Shown piece after piece: positions 13,054-13,076 of a stretch of DNA of 13,076 bases. Both the position numbers and the translations under genes were made by a program. The stretch is from CAYZDV01 sp964477275 (GTDB lineage: Bacteria > Acidobacteriota > Aminicenantia > Aminicenantales > Aminicenantaceae). The stretch's first letter is position 1, and each line of letters opens with the position of its first letter. Below the pieces are notes generated by a model, which saw only the letters and a program-made list of their open reading frames with translations, had not been told where the DNA came from and ran no database searches. The DNA lies in the NCBI GenBank assembly GCA_964477275.1, contig CAYZDV010000049.1:1-13076 (forward strand). The letters are read 5' to 3'.

Positions 13054-13076
13054 ATGAACAGTTCGCGATGGAATAA
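13054..13076 (+). CDS. Possible start of a next gene, cut by the window edge
   Basis: An ATG two bases after the GT2 stop opens a frame that is still open at the window end (MNSSRWN...). It has no visible ribosome site and only seven codons are present, so no function can be given. The tight spacing would fit one more gene in the lipid-type cluster. Confidence 0.25.

Noticed and set aside
1..13076. CRISPR array, tRNA or rRNA genes
   Set aside because: No regularly spaced repeats, cloverleaf or rRNA-like sequence was seen by eye on either strand; a covariance-model scan was not possible.

Overview
The window looks like a piece of a bacterial chromosome from a metagenome-derived draft assembly, since it contains an exact 100-base run of N. 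Gene starts mostly have Shine-Dalgarno sequences, and many intergenic regions carry recognisable sigma-70-type promoters (TTGACA/TATAAT-like). The gene mix (aminoacyl-histidine dipeptidase, a short aminoacyl-tRNA-synthetase-like asparagine synthetase of archaeal type, GHMP galactokinase coupled to a secreted six-hairpin glycosidase, PlsY, a carotenoid/hopanoid-type GT2) would suit an uncultured heterotroph such as an Acidobacteriota/Aminicenantes-type lineage. That placement is a guess from memory and cannot be proved from the sequence.

Layout. (1) 7-714, minus: a voltage-gated-type potassium channel. (2) 715-1200: a mobile-element scar with hairpins and the last ~50 codons of a decayed transposase (minus, 1018-1167). 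(3) 1260-2354, plus: an XRE-HTH/ImmA-type metallopeptidase behind a near-consensus promoter, then a small unknown membrane protein (2486-3007) with its own promoter and a possible overlapping upstream ORF. (4) 3106-3809, minus: a Phd/YefM antitoxin and PIN toxin pair with an intact promoter and operator, but a toxin that has lost two of its four expected acidic residues. (5) 4205-5665, minus: PepD peptidase; 5886-6092, plus: a small putative lipoprotein. (6) 6139-7065, minus: an asparagine-synthetase-like aaRS paralog, with a candidate 36-codon leader ORF upstream (7150-7260) that contains three consecutive Asn codons just before a strong hairpin. (7) 7304-7513: a ~190-bp palindromic, MITE-like element bounded by 10-bp direct repeats, lying between two divergent promoters. 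(8) 7661-13051, plus: galK and a secreted glycosidase (ATGA overlap, assembly gap inside the latter), then plsY-like and a membrane GT2, probably a second pair.

How the genes may work together: GalK and the secreted glycosidase are translationally coupled and likely act in one saccharide-use pathway, outside release followed by phosphorylation. The plsY-like gene and the GT2 are 5 bases apart and both are membrane lipid/glycolipid-type enzymes. The most interesting new item is the possible Asn-codon leader peptide in front of the asparagine synthetase-like gene. The next are the MITE-like element and the degenerate toxin in an otherwise intact toxin-antitoxin operon. No tRNA, rRNA or CRISPR array was seen.
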